This document shows, piece after piece, positions 8,539 through 17,204 of a stretch of 64,000 bases of DNA (the stretch's first letter is position 1; every line of letters begins with the position of its first letter). This stretch comes from Streptomyces sp. NBC_01351 (GTDB taxonomy: Bacteria; Actinomycetota; Actinomycetes; Streptomycetales; Streptomycetaceae). The stretch is from NCBI RefSeq assembly GCF_036237315.1, contig NZ_CP108356.1:8189501-8253500 (forward strand), in the 5' to 3' direction. The notes beneath the pieces were generated by a model. That model was given only the letters and a program-made list of their open reading frames with translations, had not been told where the DNA came from and did no database searches. The position numbers were made by a program, and so were the translations under genes.

Positions 8539-9699
8539 ATGCGCCGACCCGCGAACCAGCTGAGCACGTGGTGGCCGCCCCGTACGTGGCGGATGCCGAC
8601 GGGCGGGCTGCTGCTCGCCCGCCCCGTCGCCGCGGACGTCGTACTCGCCGCGGCCTTCTTCGCCGTCATGCTCGTCGAACAATTGGGGCCGGCCGCAGGG
8701 GCGGACACAGGCACGACGCGCGCCGTCATGTTCGCCGCGGCGGTCGCCGGACCGCTGGCCTGCCGCAGGACCGCGCCGCTGGCCTCGTACCTGGTGGGTA
8801 CCGCGGCCCTGTCCGTCGAAGCGCTGTGGGGTCTGGAGAACCCGCTCTCCCCGTACGCGAACCTGATCGGCCTGTACTCCCTCGGCCTGTACGCGAGCCG
8901 CACCCGGGCCTGGACCGGTCCGTTCGCCGCGTTCCTCGGCATGATCGCCTACTTCACCGGACAGCAGGAACGCGACTTCTGGTCCGTGGTGCCGGCCGGG
9001 GTGCTCTTCCTGTGGCTCCTCGTCTGGGCCATCGGCTTCGGCGCCGCGCGGCGCCTGGAGGAACGCGACGCGACCCAGCTCCGGCTTCGCGAGGAGGTGA
9101 TCGCGGGGGAGCGCGCCCGGATGGCGCGTGAGCTGCACGACCTCGTCGGCCATACCGTCAATGTGATGCTGATTCAGGCCGGCGCCACCCGGCGACTGCT
9201 CAGCCGCGACCCGGAGCGCGCCCGCGAGGTGCTCGGCCAACTGGAAGACTCCGGGCGCGAGGCGCTGGAGGAACTCGACCGGGTCCTGGGCCTGTTGCGC
9301 CGCACCGCGCCGGCCGGATCCCAGCCGAAGCTCGGCGACCTGAGCCGTCTCACGGATCGGATGGCGCAGGCCGGGATCAGCGTGGCGGCACAGGTGGATC
9401 CGGGCCGGGACGAACTCCCCAGCAGCATCGACATGTCGGCGTACCGGATCGTGCAGGAGGCGCTCACCAACACGGTCAAACACGCCCGCGCCGGATCCGC
9501 CGACGTGACCGTCCGCCGGGTGGGGGACCGCCTCGACATCGAGGTCAGCGACGACGGCCAAGGCGCAGGCAACGGCTACGAGCCCGGACGAGGTCTGCTC
9601 GGCATCGCCGAACGCGTTTCGATCCTGGGCGGCAGGCTCGAACACGGGCAGGGCGAGCAGGGCGGGTTCCGCCTGCACGTCTCGCTCCCGGTTCGATGA
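8539..9699 (+). CDS. NarL-type sensor histidine kinase
   Basis: 386 residues: four to five transmembrane segments (residues ~30-170), then a HisKA_3 dimerisation helix with phospho-acceptor His200 in ERARMARELHDLVGH, and a HATPase domain with YRIVQEALTNTVKHA (N box) and SDDGQG/GLLGIAERV (G boxes). This is the usual layout of Streptomyces kinases that phosphorylate a LuxR-type regulator. The ATG start fits the spacing to the divergent membrane gene. It overlaps the response regulator by four bases (ATGA), so the two are cotranscribed and translationally coupled. The signal is unknown. Confidence 0.95.
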   Translation: MRRPANQLSTWWPPRTWRMPTGGLLLARPVAADVVLAAAFFAVMLVEQLGPAAGADTGTTRAVMFAAAVAGPLACRRTAPLASYLVGTAALSVEALWGLENPLSPYANLIGLYSLGLYASRTRAWTGPFAAFLGMIAYFTGQQERDFWSVVPAGVLFLWLLVWAIGFGAARRLEERDATQLRLREEVIAGERARMARELHDLVGHTVNVMLIQAGATRRLLSRDPERAREVLGQLEDSGREALEELDRVLGLLRRTAPAGSQPKLGDLSRLTDRMAQAGISVAAQVDPGRDELPSSIDMSAYRIVQEALTNTVKHARAGSADVTVRRVGDRLDIEVSDDGQGAGNGYEPGRGLLGIAERVSILGGRLEHGQGEQGGFRLHVSLPVR

Positions 9700-10403
9700 C
9701 CTGGCACGCCGACGGAGCGGCCAACCACGATCGCCGGATCAAGATCGTGGTGGCCGACGACGACGCCCTGCTCCAGGCCGGCCTCGAACTGATCCTCGGG
9801 ACCGAGGACGGCCTGGAGGTGGCCGGGCGGGCAGCGGACGGCATCCAGGCCGTCCGCCTGTGCCACGAACTCGTCCCCGACGTCGTCCTGATGGACGTAC
9901 GGATGCCCGGCATCGACGGGGTCGAGGCAACCCGGCGGATCGTGGCCGCCGGTCTGGCGACCCGGGTGCTGGTCCTGACGACGTTCCACCACGATGAATA
10001 CGTATGGAGTGCGATCCGGGCCGGCGCGAGCGGTTTCCTCCTCAAACGCGCCTCCCCCGAACGCCTCATCGACGCCGTACGGACCGTCGCGGCCAGTCAG
10101 GCCGTGCTGGATCCGGCCGTCACCCGCGACATCCTGACCCGGCTCGCCGCCCAGCCCGCACCCACGCGCTCAGGGGGCCTGCGGGCACCGGCCGACGCCC
10201 GCCTGGAGCGACTCACCGCCCGTGAACGCGAAGTGCTGCGGCAGGTCGCTCACGGCCTGTCCAACACGGAAATCGCCGAGCTGCTTTCCCTCGCAGAATC
10301 CACCGTCAAGACCCACGTGAAGCGGATCCTGGCCAAGCTCGACGCCCGCGACCGAGCCCAAGCGGTGGCGATCTCGTACCAGAGCGGCCTGATGCCGACA
10401 TGA
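9696..10403 (+). CDS. NarL/FixJ-family response regulator
   Basis: 235 residues. The receiver domain has the acidic pocket ADDDALLQ, phospho-acceptor Asp67 in VVLMDVRMPGIDG, a conserved Thr in VLVLTTFHHDEY and Lys in FLLKRASPE. A LuxR-type helix-turn-helix follows (LTAREREVLRQVAHGLSNTE, then IAELLSLAESTVKTHVKRI). It overlaps the kinase gene by ATGA and is its partner. The divergent membrane protein gene at 7353-8306 is a natural candidate target. Confidence 0.95.
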   Translation: MTWHADGAANHDRRIKIVVADDDALLQAGLELILGTEDGLEVAGRAADGIQAVRLCHELVPDVVLMDVRMPGIDGVEATRRIVAAGLATRVLVLTTFHHDEYVWSAIRAGASGFLLKRASPERLIDAVRTVAASQAVLDPAVTRDILTRLAAQPAPTRSGGLRAPADARLERLTAREREVLRQVAHGLSNTEIAELLSLAESTVKTHVKRILAKLDARDRAQAVAISYQSGLMPT

Positions 10404-10562
10404 GGGCCCACACCGCGCGCACTCCCGTCCGATGCGATTCTCGGGTTCGGGACAGTGGTTTGAGAGACCGCGAGTCTTGGTGGGTTGGTGCTGGTCAGTG
10501 GCTGTGTTTTGGGCTGTGGGGCCTGTCTTGGGTGTGAGAGATCGTGTCGCTGAGGGGGAGAG

Positions 10563-11150
10563 GTGGACGGCATCTGTGTCCCTCGGCGGGGCATTCGGGG
10601 CCACTGCGACACGTGGATCGGGAACGGGGTCCCCGCTGCGGAGATCGACCGGGCCGTGGCCTTCCAGGACCGCTGGGGCGGCCTCGCCCTGCCACCGGCC
10701 CCGGCGTACGAAGGCGGCCCCCGCATCCTGGACGCCGACTGTCCCGAGGGCTCGGCCGCGGAGGGCTGGCGGTTCCCGGCCGGGAGCTGCCGGGTGTCCA
10801 TGGCCTACCGATTCATGATCGGCCCCGACGGCGCGTTCGGGATCGATGCATACTGCTGGACACCGCTGCACGCCAGCACGGACGGATGGGTCGAATCGTT
10901 GGCGCTGGCCGCCCATGTGGGACGCTGGGCCAAGACCGTCACGAAGATCACCTGCAAAGCGGTCGAGTCTCTGGACCTCGCCGGCTACGAGCCGGTACCT
11001 GAAGTGCAGGGCCTGACTGATGGCTGGTGGCGGGGTAGGGACTCGCTGATCGCCCTCTACCGCGGCGAAGCCATCGGTCTCTACGCCCCTCAGTGTCTCG
11101 AAGGCCACGTCTACGGCAGCCTCGACGAGTGGGGCCTCCACGGCGGCTGA
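10563..11150 (+). CDS. Hypothetical protein, immunity-like
   Basis: A 195-residue soluble protein with many Trp/Gly residues, no signal peptide and no family I can name. Segments such as GYEPVPEVQGLTDGWWRGRD and ALYRGEAIGLYAP followed by GSLDEWGLH recall proteins accompanying RHS or DNase-type toxins, but this is only an impression. GTG 10563 is the first start after an in-frame TGA and follows a purine-rich GGGGGAGAG. It lies alone between the two-component genes and a complete IS5-type element, so a partner may have been lost. Confidence 0.6.
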   Translation: MDGICVPRRGIRGHCDTWIGNGVPAAEIDRAVAFQDRWGGLALPPAPAYEGGPRILDADCPEGSAAEGWRFPAGSCRVSMAYRFMIGPDGAFGIDAYCWTPLHASTDGWVESLALAAHVGRWAKTVTKITCKAVESLDLAGYEPVPEVQGLTDGWWRGRDSLIALYRGEAIGLYAPQCLEGHVYGSLDEWGLHGG

Positions 11151-11197
11151 CCGTCCGCCGACGCCGCCGGATCTGAGCACGTAGTTGGCCCCTGAGT

Positions 11198-12213
11198 GCT
11201 CTAGGCACTGTTTCTTGGATCATGTGCGGAGCCAGATGATGAGGGCTGCGAGGGTGACGGTGCCGAGGTAGATGTAGGCGCGTTTCTCGTATCGGGTGGC
11301 GACGGCGCGGAAACCCTTGAGCCGGTTGATGGCTCGTTCGACGGTGTTGCGTTTTTTGTATCGCTCGCTGTCGAAGCCGGTGGGCCGGCCGCCTCGAGAC
11401 CCGCGGTTCTTGCGGTGTCTTTGCTGGTCGAGACGTTCGGGGATGGTGTGCCGGATTCCGCGTCGTCGCAGGTAGCGGCGGTTCTTCCGCGATGTGTAGG
11501 CCTTGTCCGCCAGGACGTAGTCCGGTCGAGTGCGGGGCCGGCCGACTCCGGTACGGGGTACGGAGACCTGCTCCATCACCCGCTCGAACTGGGGCCCGTC
11601 ACCGTAGTGCCCCGGTGTCAGGACGAGGGCGAGAGGCCGGCATCGCCCGTCCGCGGCGAGGTGGATCTTGGTGGTGAATCCGCCGCGGGAGCGTCCCAGA
11701 CACTCGCCGATCTGACCACTTCCCCGAGTCGGATCACCAGTTTCCGCAACACCGGATCGACCTGGTTCGTCCCCCGAACGTTCCCCTTTTGAGGATCGGC
11801 GGCCGCCGGTGTCTTCCTCGCGCCGGCGGCGTGCTGGTGGGCCCGCACTGCTGTCGAGTCCACCGACACGTCCCAGTCGATCCGGCCCGCGGCGTCCTCG
11901 GCCGCCTGGATCCGAGACAACAACATCGTCCACGTTCCATCAGCTGACCAGCGGCGATGACGTTTATAGACCGTCTCCCACGGCCCGAACCGCTCCGGCA
12001 GATCCCTCCACTGCACGCCCGTCCGGACCCGGTAGAGCACCCCGTTGATCACCCGGCGGTGATCACTCCACCGGCCCCCACGGGCACCGCCAGGAGGCAA
12101 GAACGACTCCAGCCGGTCCCACTCTGCGTTCGTCAGATCCCCACGCCCCATACGGACAGCCTGACCCCAACACCCCACTCCCGTCAGGAGATCCGAGAAA
12201 CAGTGCCTAGAGC
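11198..12213. mobile_element. Complete IS5-family (IS427-group-like) insertion sequence
   Basis: Terminal inverted repeats of 24 bp with a single mismatch bound the element: GCTCTAGGCACTGTTTCTTG at 11198 and, inverted, GCTCTAGGCACTGTTTCTCG ending at 12213. Inside is one transposase in two overlapping frames on the minus strand. I see no clear target-site duplication in the immediate flanks. The length of about 1.0 kb is larger than the usual IS427 size of ~0.85 kb because of an atypical central segment. Confidence 0.85.
11220..12151 (-). CDS. IS5-family transposase, two frames joined by frameshift
   Basis: Frame A runs from ATG 12151 to 11618 (MGRGDLTNAEWDRLESFLPP; first catalytic Asp in DWDVSVDSTAVRAHQHAAGA). 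Frame B, open between 11933 and 11220, holds the rest: RSRGGFTTKIHLAADGR, the second Asp in VLADKAYTS, and the Glu in RYKKRNTVERAINRLKGFRA, ending LIIWLRT. The DDE triad is split over the frames, so only a frameshifted fusion would be active, as is normal for IS427-type elements. The shift probably lies between about 11690 and 11790, where frame A stops matching the family. Confidence 0.85.
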
Positions 12214-12279
12214 CTGTCTCTTGGAAGTGCGGTGCGCATGGTGCTGCATGCCGGATCGAAATCCTGTGGCAGCAGCGCT

Positions 12280-12380
12280 CGCCCCGCAGTGGCTGATCGA
12301 GCGGGTCGTGTGCCTCGACGAGGCGGCAGCGCTGCTGCCTGGCTCGACCGGGCCTCCCATGCCGGGATGACGATGATCGA
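12280..12380 (+). pseudogene. Zinc-type alcohol dehydrogenase C-terminal remnant
   Basis: A short stretch just right of the IS element reads PQWLIERVVCLDEAAALLPG and, after a frameshift, LDRASHAGMTMIDP, which resembles the final helix and strand of zinc-binding medium-chain dehydrogenases. The body of the gene is missing. The assignment rests on about 35 residues. Confidence 0.4.
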
Positions 12381-12469
12381 TCCGCTCCACGGTGAATCCA
12401 CGGCGGACGCGGCTGGGGCGGCGGGCGTGGCGTCGGGATTTGTGTGGGTTGTCGGGTGATGATGGCGCA

Positions 12470-13105
12470 GTGCGACTTGATCACGTGTCCTATGCGGTGG
12501 CCCGCGACAGCTTCGTCTCGACAGTCCAGTGGATCGGATCGGCCCTGGGCGCCGGGTTCGTCGACGGGGGCGTGCACCCGCGATTCGGCACCCGCAATTT
12601 TATTCTCCCGCTGAGCGGCGGCACCTACGTCGAGGTCGTCACCACACTCGACCACCCCGCCGCCGACCGCGCACCCTTCGGCCAGGCGGTCGCGCGTCGC
12701 GCCGCCGAGGGCGGCGGCTGGCTCGGTTGGGTGGTCTCCGTCGACGACATCGCCCCGGTCGAGGCCCGCCTCGGCCGCGCCTCGGCCGAGGGCCACCGTG
12801 TCCGCCCCGACGGGTTCGACCTGAGGTGGAAGCAGATCGGCCTGCTCGAACTGCTGGAGGAACCGCAACTGCCCTACTTCCTTCAGTGGTTGGTCCCCAT
12901 CGAGGAGCGCCCGAGCGCCGACCCGCGCACCTCCAGCACCATCCACGGGGTCTCCATCGCCGGCGACGCCGCCTCCATCGCCGAATTCCTCGGCGAACCG
13001 GCCGACCACCCCCTCGACCAGATCGACGTCACCTGGGTCGAGGATGAGGAACCGGGCCTGGTCTCGGTCGAGTTCGCCACCGCCCACGGCCCGGTCACGA
13101 TCTGA
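12470..13105 (+). CDS. VOC-family (glyoxalase-like) protein
   Basis: About 211 residues beginning VRLDHVSYAVARDSFVSTVQ, the classic first strand-helix of a VOC protein, with FGTRNFILPLSGGTYVEVV, a YFLQWL segment and a second module (STIHGVSIAGDAASIAEFLG). It looks like a two-module glyoxalase-like protein of unknown substrate. GTG 12470 gives the family-like N-terminus. The frame is open to GTG 12392, but that extra part is arginine-rich and probably debris from the IS side, so the native promoter may be lost. No strong ribosome site precedes 12470. Confidence 0.75.
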   Translation: MRLDHVSYAVARDSFVSTVQWIGSALGAGFVDGGVHPRFGTRNFILPLSGGTYVEVVTTLDHPAADRAPFGQAVARRAAEGGGWLGWVVSVDDIAPVEARLGRASAEGHRVRPDGFDLRWKQIGLLELLEEPQLPYFLQWLVPIEERPSADPRTSSTIHGVSIAGDAASIAEFLGEPADHPLDQIDVTWVEDEEPGLVSVEFATAHGPVTI

Positions 13106-13192
13106 CCAGGGCCCGACTGCCCCGCGGGAGCAGCCGGCTGGGGTCTCCTGACCAGCGCGTGTCTCTTTGATGGGTTGGTCAGTTGATCGGAT

Positions 13193-13532
13193 GTGTCTGC
13201 CCGATTAGTGATCACCGATGCGATGTGGGGCCGGATCGAGCCGCTGCTGCCGGCCGATCCGGTCCGTGGACGCCGGTGGGCTGATCACCGCCGAACACTC
13301 GAGGCCATCGTGTGAAAGTACCGCACCCACTCGCCCTGGCGGGACCTGCCCGACGAGCTCGGCCCGTTCCAGACCGCCCACAAACGGCTGATCAGATGGG
13401 CCGTCGACGAAACCTGGCAGAACATCCTGACCGCCGCACCGGCGGCCGCGGACGCCGATGACGACATCGGCTGGACCGACTCGGTCGACTTCACCGTCGT
13501 CCGCGCCCACCAGCATTCCGCCGGAGCACGGC
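13193..13532 (+). pseudogene. IS5-family transposase N-terminal fragment with in-frame TGA
   Basis: Starts at GTG 13193 (VSARLVITDAMWGRIEPLLP) and continues SPWRDLPDELGPFQTAHKRL, ending with the first catalytic Asp region WTDSVDFTVVRAHQHSAGA. A TGA at 13313-13315 replaces a residue that is normally Trp in the family (EAIxWKYRT). Similarity ends at 13532, where an opposite-strand transposase fragment begins. Both the internal stop and the missing C-terminus make it inactive. Confidence 0.75.
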
Positions 13533-13734
13533 GATGGGCGGCCTGCCACGACGCCCCGAACATGGGTGGGAGCTGCCGCCATGTGCAGCCAGAGGTGGCA
13601 ACGAACAGAATCGCGGCCAGAATTCCGCGGTCGCCAGCCCTCCGGCGTCCACCGCCTTGCGGACGCACCGGCACTTCGGGCATCACTCGGAGGAAAAGCT
13701 CCCACAACCAGTCTGGCACCAGCTGCCGCACCAT
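13532..13734 (-). pseudogene. Second IS5-type transposase N-terminal fragment, opposite strand
   Basis: From ATG 13734, preceded by GGCAGGGAG: MVRQLVPDWLWELFLRVMP, then GGGRRRAGDRGILAAILFVA and TSGCTWRQLPPMFG. This is the N-terminal domain of a different IS5-group transposase. It ends at the same junction (13532) as the plus-strand fragment, so two truncated elements meet head-on by their broken ends. Confidence 0.7.
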
Positions 13735-13837
13735 CTCCCTGCCATGACAACGAGGACCCCGGCCAACCGTCGACAGGAGGATGCTCGAAGCTGGCACGAA
13801 CGATTCCCGGCAAGCATCTTCGAGGGGCATGACCGCC

Positions 13838-14446
13838 ATGACCGACTACCTGCAGGCCGTCTTCGCCATGCTCGGCCCCGGAGAGGAACGCTACGCCGAC
13901 CCCGCCGCCTGGCTCAGCCTGGAGGAAGAACTCGGCAGGACCTTTCCGACGGACTACAAACAGATCGTCGACGCCTACGCACCAGTGCAGATCAACGGAC
14001 ACCTCACCCTGTCCCACCCCGCGTCAGGCTGGTGGAACCTGGGCGAGGAGATCCGCTCGGCATCAGAAGTCTGGGCCGACAGCAAATGGGAGTCCTACAT
14101 CACTGGGCCAGACGACGATCCCCGCGTCTTCTGCCAACTCCCTCAGCTCAGCTTCGGAACCACCGAAGGCCTCATACCCATCGCCGCCACCGATCAAGGA
14201 GCCGCAGTCTTCGGAGCCCTTCGGGTCCACGGGTTCCCCGACGGTGTGGTGGTACAAGGGTCGGAGGGCGACTGGGTCGGACACCCCATGACCTTCGCCG
14301 AGTGGCTGTACCGCCACCTCATCGGCGAGGAGATGGTCGGCTGGGACAGCACAACCTTCTACCCCGGCCCCGTGCGGCTGGAGTACCCACCCACAGGACC
14401 AGGCCAACCCACTCGCGAGGCATACGGCCCAGACCGCGGCATGTGA
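13838..14446 (+). CDS. SMI1/KNR4-family protein
   Basis: About 202 residues with SMI1/KNR4 (SUKH) features: an N-terminal helix, WLSLEEELGRTFPTDYKQIVDAYA, then GWWNLGEEI, a strand-rich middle and FAEWLYRHLIGEEM. SUKH proteins frequently act as immunity proteins against secreted nuclease or RHS toxins. ATG 13838 has GAGGGG ten bases upstream; ATG 13829 is an alternative with poor spacing. No toxin gene is adjacent, only transposase debris, so it may be an orphan immunity gene. Confidence 0.8.
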   Translation: MTDYLQAVFAMLGPGEERYADPAAWLSLEEELGRTFPTDYKQIVDAYAPVQINGHLTLSHPASGWWNLGEEIRSASEVWADSKWESYITGPDDDPRVFCQLPQLSFGTTEGLIPIAATDQGAAVFGALRVHGFPDGVVVQGSEGDWVGHPMTFAEWLYRHLIGEEMVGWDSTTFYPGPVRLEYPPTGPGQPTREAYGPDRGM

Positions 14447-14579
14447 CTTCCGCACCAACCGGGACGACCTCTTATGCCGTCCTGGCCACCCTGGGTTGCT
14501 CCGCACCAGAGTGGCTCCAGGGCGAAGTGCTGTCCGGGTCGGGGAGGGTCATCATGGAAGTGCCCGGAAGGGGAGTGGG

Positions 14580-15524
14580 ATGGAGCTGTTCCCGGCGGTA
14601 CCGCTCGCCGAGTGGCGGGACACCAAGGAGACGCTGCACCGCTTCGCGCAGATCGTCGGCAAGATCCGGCTCGCCTCGAGTGTCCGGCGCAACCACTGGT
14701 GGAACGTACCGTTCCACCTCACCGGGCGCGGCTTGACCAGCCGTCCGATGGGCCAGGTCGACGGGAATCCGGTCTTCACGATCGACTTCGACTTCGTCGA
14801 CCACCGGCTGGTGGTCGCGATGCTGGACGGCCGGACGGTTTCGTTCCCGCTGTTCGGCCAATCCGTGGCGTCCTTTCACGACGAGCTCCTGGCCACGCTG
14901 GCCGCGCTGGACGTCCGGGTGGAGATCGATGTTCCCCGGCCTTACCGACTGCCCGATGCCACCCGGCCGTTCGCCAAGGACACCGAGCACGCGGCCTATG
15001 ATCCCGTGCAGGCCAATCGGTACTGGCGGGTGCTGAGTCAAGTGGCACTCGTCCTTGAAGAGTTCTCGGCCGGATTCTCCGGGAAGGCCAGCCCGGTGCA
15101 CCAGTTCTGGCACAGCCTCGACCTTGCGTACACCAGGTTCTCCGGGCGGGAGGCCGATCAGGCGCCGCACATCGATCCGGTGACCAGGGAGGCGTACTCG
15201 CGGGAGCTGATCAGCTTCGGATTCTGGCTCGGTGACGACACTCTCGGCGAGCCGGCCTTCTACGCGTACGCCGCCCCCGAGCCTGCGGCGCTGGCCGCCG
15301 AGCCGCTCGTGCCGGCGTCGGCACGCTGGGTCGCGCTCGGTGGCAGCCACCTGGCTGTGCTGCCGTACGACGGGGCCCGTGCCCAGAGTGATCCTCGTGC
15401 CGCAGTCCTCGCCTTCTACGAGGGCTTTTACCAGGCCGCAGCCGCCCACGCCGACTGGGACGTCGCCGGCTTCGCCTGCCCTGGCGGGATCACCGATCCG
15501 CAGCTGCGGGCCCCGGGCGCGTGA
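14580..15524 (+). CDS. DUF5996-family protein
   Basis: 314 residues starting MELFPAVPLAEWRDTKETLH, with NHWWNVPFHLTGRGLTS, a central HQFWHSLDLAYTRFSGREA and ISFGFWLGDDTLGEPAFYAY near residue 225. These are signatures of DUF5996, a cytosolic family of unknown function widespread in Actinobacteria. The start is fixed by GGGGAGTGGG before the ATG. It is convergent with the zinc-finger gene, whose original stop lies one base beyond this gene's stop codon. Confidence 0.85.
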   Translation: MELFPAVPLAEWRDTKETLHRFAQIVGKIRLASSVRRNHWWNVPFHLTGRGLTSRPMGQVDGNPVFTIDFDFVDHRLVVAMLDGRTVSFPLFGQSVASFHDELLATLAALDVRVEIDVPRPYRLPDATRPFAKDTEHAAYDPVQANRYWRVLSQVALVLEEFSAGFSGKASPVHQFWHSLDLAYTRFSGREADQAPHIDPVTREAYSRELISFGFWLGDDTLGEPAFYAYAAPEPAALAAEPLVPASARWVALGGSHLAVLPYDGARAQSDPRAAVLAFYEGFYQAAAAHADWDVAGFACPGGITDPQLRAPGA

Positions 15525-15525
15525 T

Positions 15526-15885
15526 TCAGTGTAGGTGCCGCTGCCAGTCTGCGGGGACCTTGCCGCGCGGGCCCGGGGTCGGTTGGGAGGCCGGGTGGGA
15601 GATGGGCGGGTGCAGTTGAACGCCCTCGTAGTACTGCTCGGTCTCGATGTTCCACAATCAGCTCTCGCCGGGTTCGCAGCTGGCCAGGGAGGGGTGTCCG
15701 GCCGCGCGGGCGTGCTCGGTGTCGTGCTGCGAGGGAGAGGAGTCGCAGCATCCTATGTGCCCGCACGCGGCGCAGCGCCGCAGGTGGAGCCACCAGCCCG
15801 GTCCGTCGCCGGCCAGGCACTCCACGCAACCGTCTCCGGTCGGGACCTGCGTCGTGTCGATTCCCGGGATCTGTTCGTATCCCAT
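15526..15885 (-). pseudogene. UBP-type zinc-finger protein interrupted by in-frame TGA
   Basis: From ATG 15885 (GAGAGG seven bases upstream) the frame reads MGYEQIPGIDTTQV, then the zinc-binding UBP pattern CVECLAGDGPGWWLHLRRCA, CGHIGCCD, H and H (SQHDTEHARAAGH), and EPGES. A TGA at 15658-15660 follows where family members have Trp (EPGESWxW). Beyond it the same frame continues coherently as LWNIETEQYYEGVQLHPPIS to TGA 15526-15528. Only the C-terminal tail is lost, so the truncated protein might still fold; a recent nonsense mutation or a base-call error are both possible. Confidence 0.7.
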
Positions 15886-16003
15886 GGCAGAGCCTCTCGG
15901 GTGAGGCTTCGGGTGCCGTTTGCGGCGACCCGCCTTCTTGGACGGTGGACGGGCCTCGATCCTCTTGGACATCAGAGGGTGAGCGACCGTCGGCCACCGC
16001 TCG

Positions 16004-16579
16004 TCACCCGGCGAGGGCCGAGGCGCTGCGCAGCGGTGCGAGCGCGGTGCTCCAGGCGATGACCTGGTCGAGCATCGTGTTGAGCGCGGGCAGGTTGTAG
16101 TCGCCGGGCTTGAAAACGTTGTAGTTCTCGAATTCGGTGATCAGCGACAGCGCGACCTGCTGGCGCACGTCCGCCATCTGGAGTTCGGCGGCGACCTGGC
16201 GCAGGTGTTCGGCGGCCCGAACGCCTCCGACCCCGCCGTAGGACACGAAGCCGACCGCCTTGTTGTTCCACTCGGCATAGAGGTAGTCGATGGCGTTCTT
16301 CAGCACGGCGGGGATGCCGTGGTTGTACTCCGGTGTCACGATGACGAACCCGTCGAACGATGCGATCTTGGCTGCCCACTGCCTCGTGTGCTCGTGCTGG
16401 TAGCGGCCGAGGGACGGCGGCAGTGGCTCGTCGAGGTGCGGCAGCGGGTGGTCGCGCAGGTCAATGAGCTCGAACTCGGCGTCGGCGCGGCGCGAGGCGA
16501 TGTCGAGCACCCACTTCGCGACCTGTTCGCCGTTGCGGTTGGGGCGGGTGCTGCCGAGGATGATGCCGATCTTGGTCAT
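16004..16579 (-). CDS. NADPH-dependent FMN reductase
   Basis: 191 residues with the flavodoxin-like fold: the phosphate-binding loop IGIILGSTRPNRNGEQVAKW, the PEYNHGIPAVLKNAIDYL motif that contacts the flavin ring, and YGGVGGVRAAEHLRQV. Such enzymes reduce FMN, quinones or azo compounds in the cytosol. Divergently transcribed from a MarR regulator with a palindrome between them, so it is the likely regulated target, perhaps in quinone or electrophile stress. ATG 16579 gives the canonical N-terminus. Confidence 0.9.
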   Translation of the reverse strand: MTKIGIILGSTRPNRNGEQVAKWVLDIASRRADAEFELIDLRDHPLPHLDEPLPPSLGRYQHEHTRQWAAKIASFDGFVIVTPEYNHGIPAVLKNAIDYLYAEWNNKAVGFVSYGGVGGVRAAEHLRQVAAELQMADVRQQVALSLITEFENYNVFKPGDYNLPALNTMLDQVIAWSTALAPLRSASALAG

Positions 16580-16637
16580 GACGTGCCTTGCCTTCTCCTT
16601 TGCGGCGCTCCACACCGGGGGAAGGTGTGAGACGTAC

Positions 16638-16664
16638 CAGATCATCTGACGATCCGATGATCTG
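16638..16664. promoter_or_regulatory. Palindromic operator between FMN reductase and MarR genes
   Basis: CAGATCATC, nine spacer bases, then GATGATCTG: a perfect 9-bp dyad in the divergent intergenic region, 59 bp from the reductase start and 34 bp from the MarR start. Size and placement fit a MarR dimer site that would control both genes. A TATCAT hexamer nearer the MarR gene (about 16682-16687) may be its -10 element. Confidence 0.7.
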
Positions 16665-16697
16665 TCCAACATAGGGTTGGCTGGTATCATTCCCGTC

Positions 16698-17204
16698 ATG
16701 AACAGCCAGACGCCGACCACGGCGGCAGCCGAGTGTGTCGATCTCGCGGGGGACTTCGGCTTCTCACTGCTTGTGCTGGCCCACACCTATCGGACCGTCG
16801 TCGCTTCGGCGCTCGAGGACGTTCCGCAGGGCGCCCGCGGCTACCAGACGCTCGCCGCCGTGGTTCAAGGTGACCAGCCAAATCAGCTCGCCCTGGCCAC
16901 CTACCTGCGGATCGACCGCACCGTGATGACCTATCTGATCGACGACCTCGTTGCAGCGGGCCTGGTCGAGCGCCTGATCGACCCCGCCGATCGACGCCAG
17001 CGCAAGATCGTCGCCACCGCCCAGGGCATCAATACCCTCCGAGATCTGCAGCGCCAGGTACGAGAGGCCGAGGACAGGCTCCTCGATGCGCTCGACGAGG
17101 GCGAGCGCCAGACATTCCGCAGCATGCTCGGTCGGATCGCCCACGGCGTCCGAGATGTCGAATCGACCGGCGAGCCGTGCGACATCGCAGATCCCGGTTG
17201 CTAG
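16698..17204 (+). CDS. MarR-family transcriptional regulator
   Basis: 168 residues with a winged helix: GYQTLAAVV, QNQLALATYLRIDRTVMTYL-type recognition region (here PNQLALATYLRIDRTVMTYL), then LVAAGLVERLIDPADRRQRK, the wing signature DPADRRxRKIVAT of the MarR family. Long helices at both ends form the dimer interface. ATG 16698 is favoured over the in-frame ATG 16677 because of its position behind the operator. It is predicted to repress itself and the divergent FMN reductase gene. Confidence 0.9.
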   Translation: MNSQTPTTAAAECVDLAGDFGFSLLVLAHTYRTVVASALEDVPQGARGYQTLAAVVQGDQPNQLALATYLRIDRTVMTYLIDDLVAAGLVERLIDPADRRQRKIVATAQGINTLRDLQRQVREAEDRLLDALDEGERQTFRSMLGRIAHGVRDVESTGEPCDIADPGC

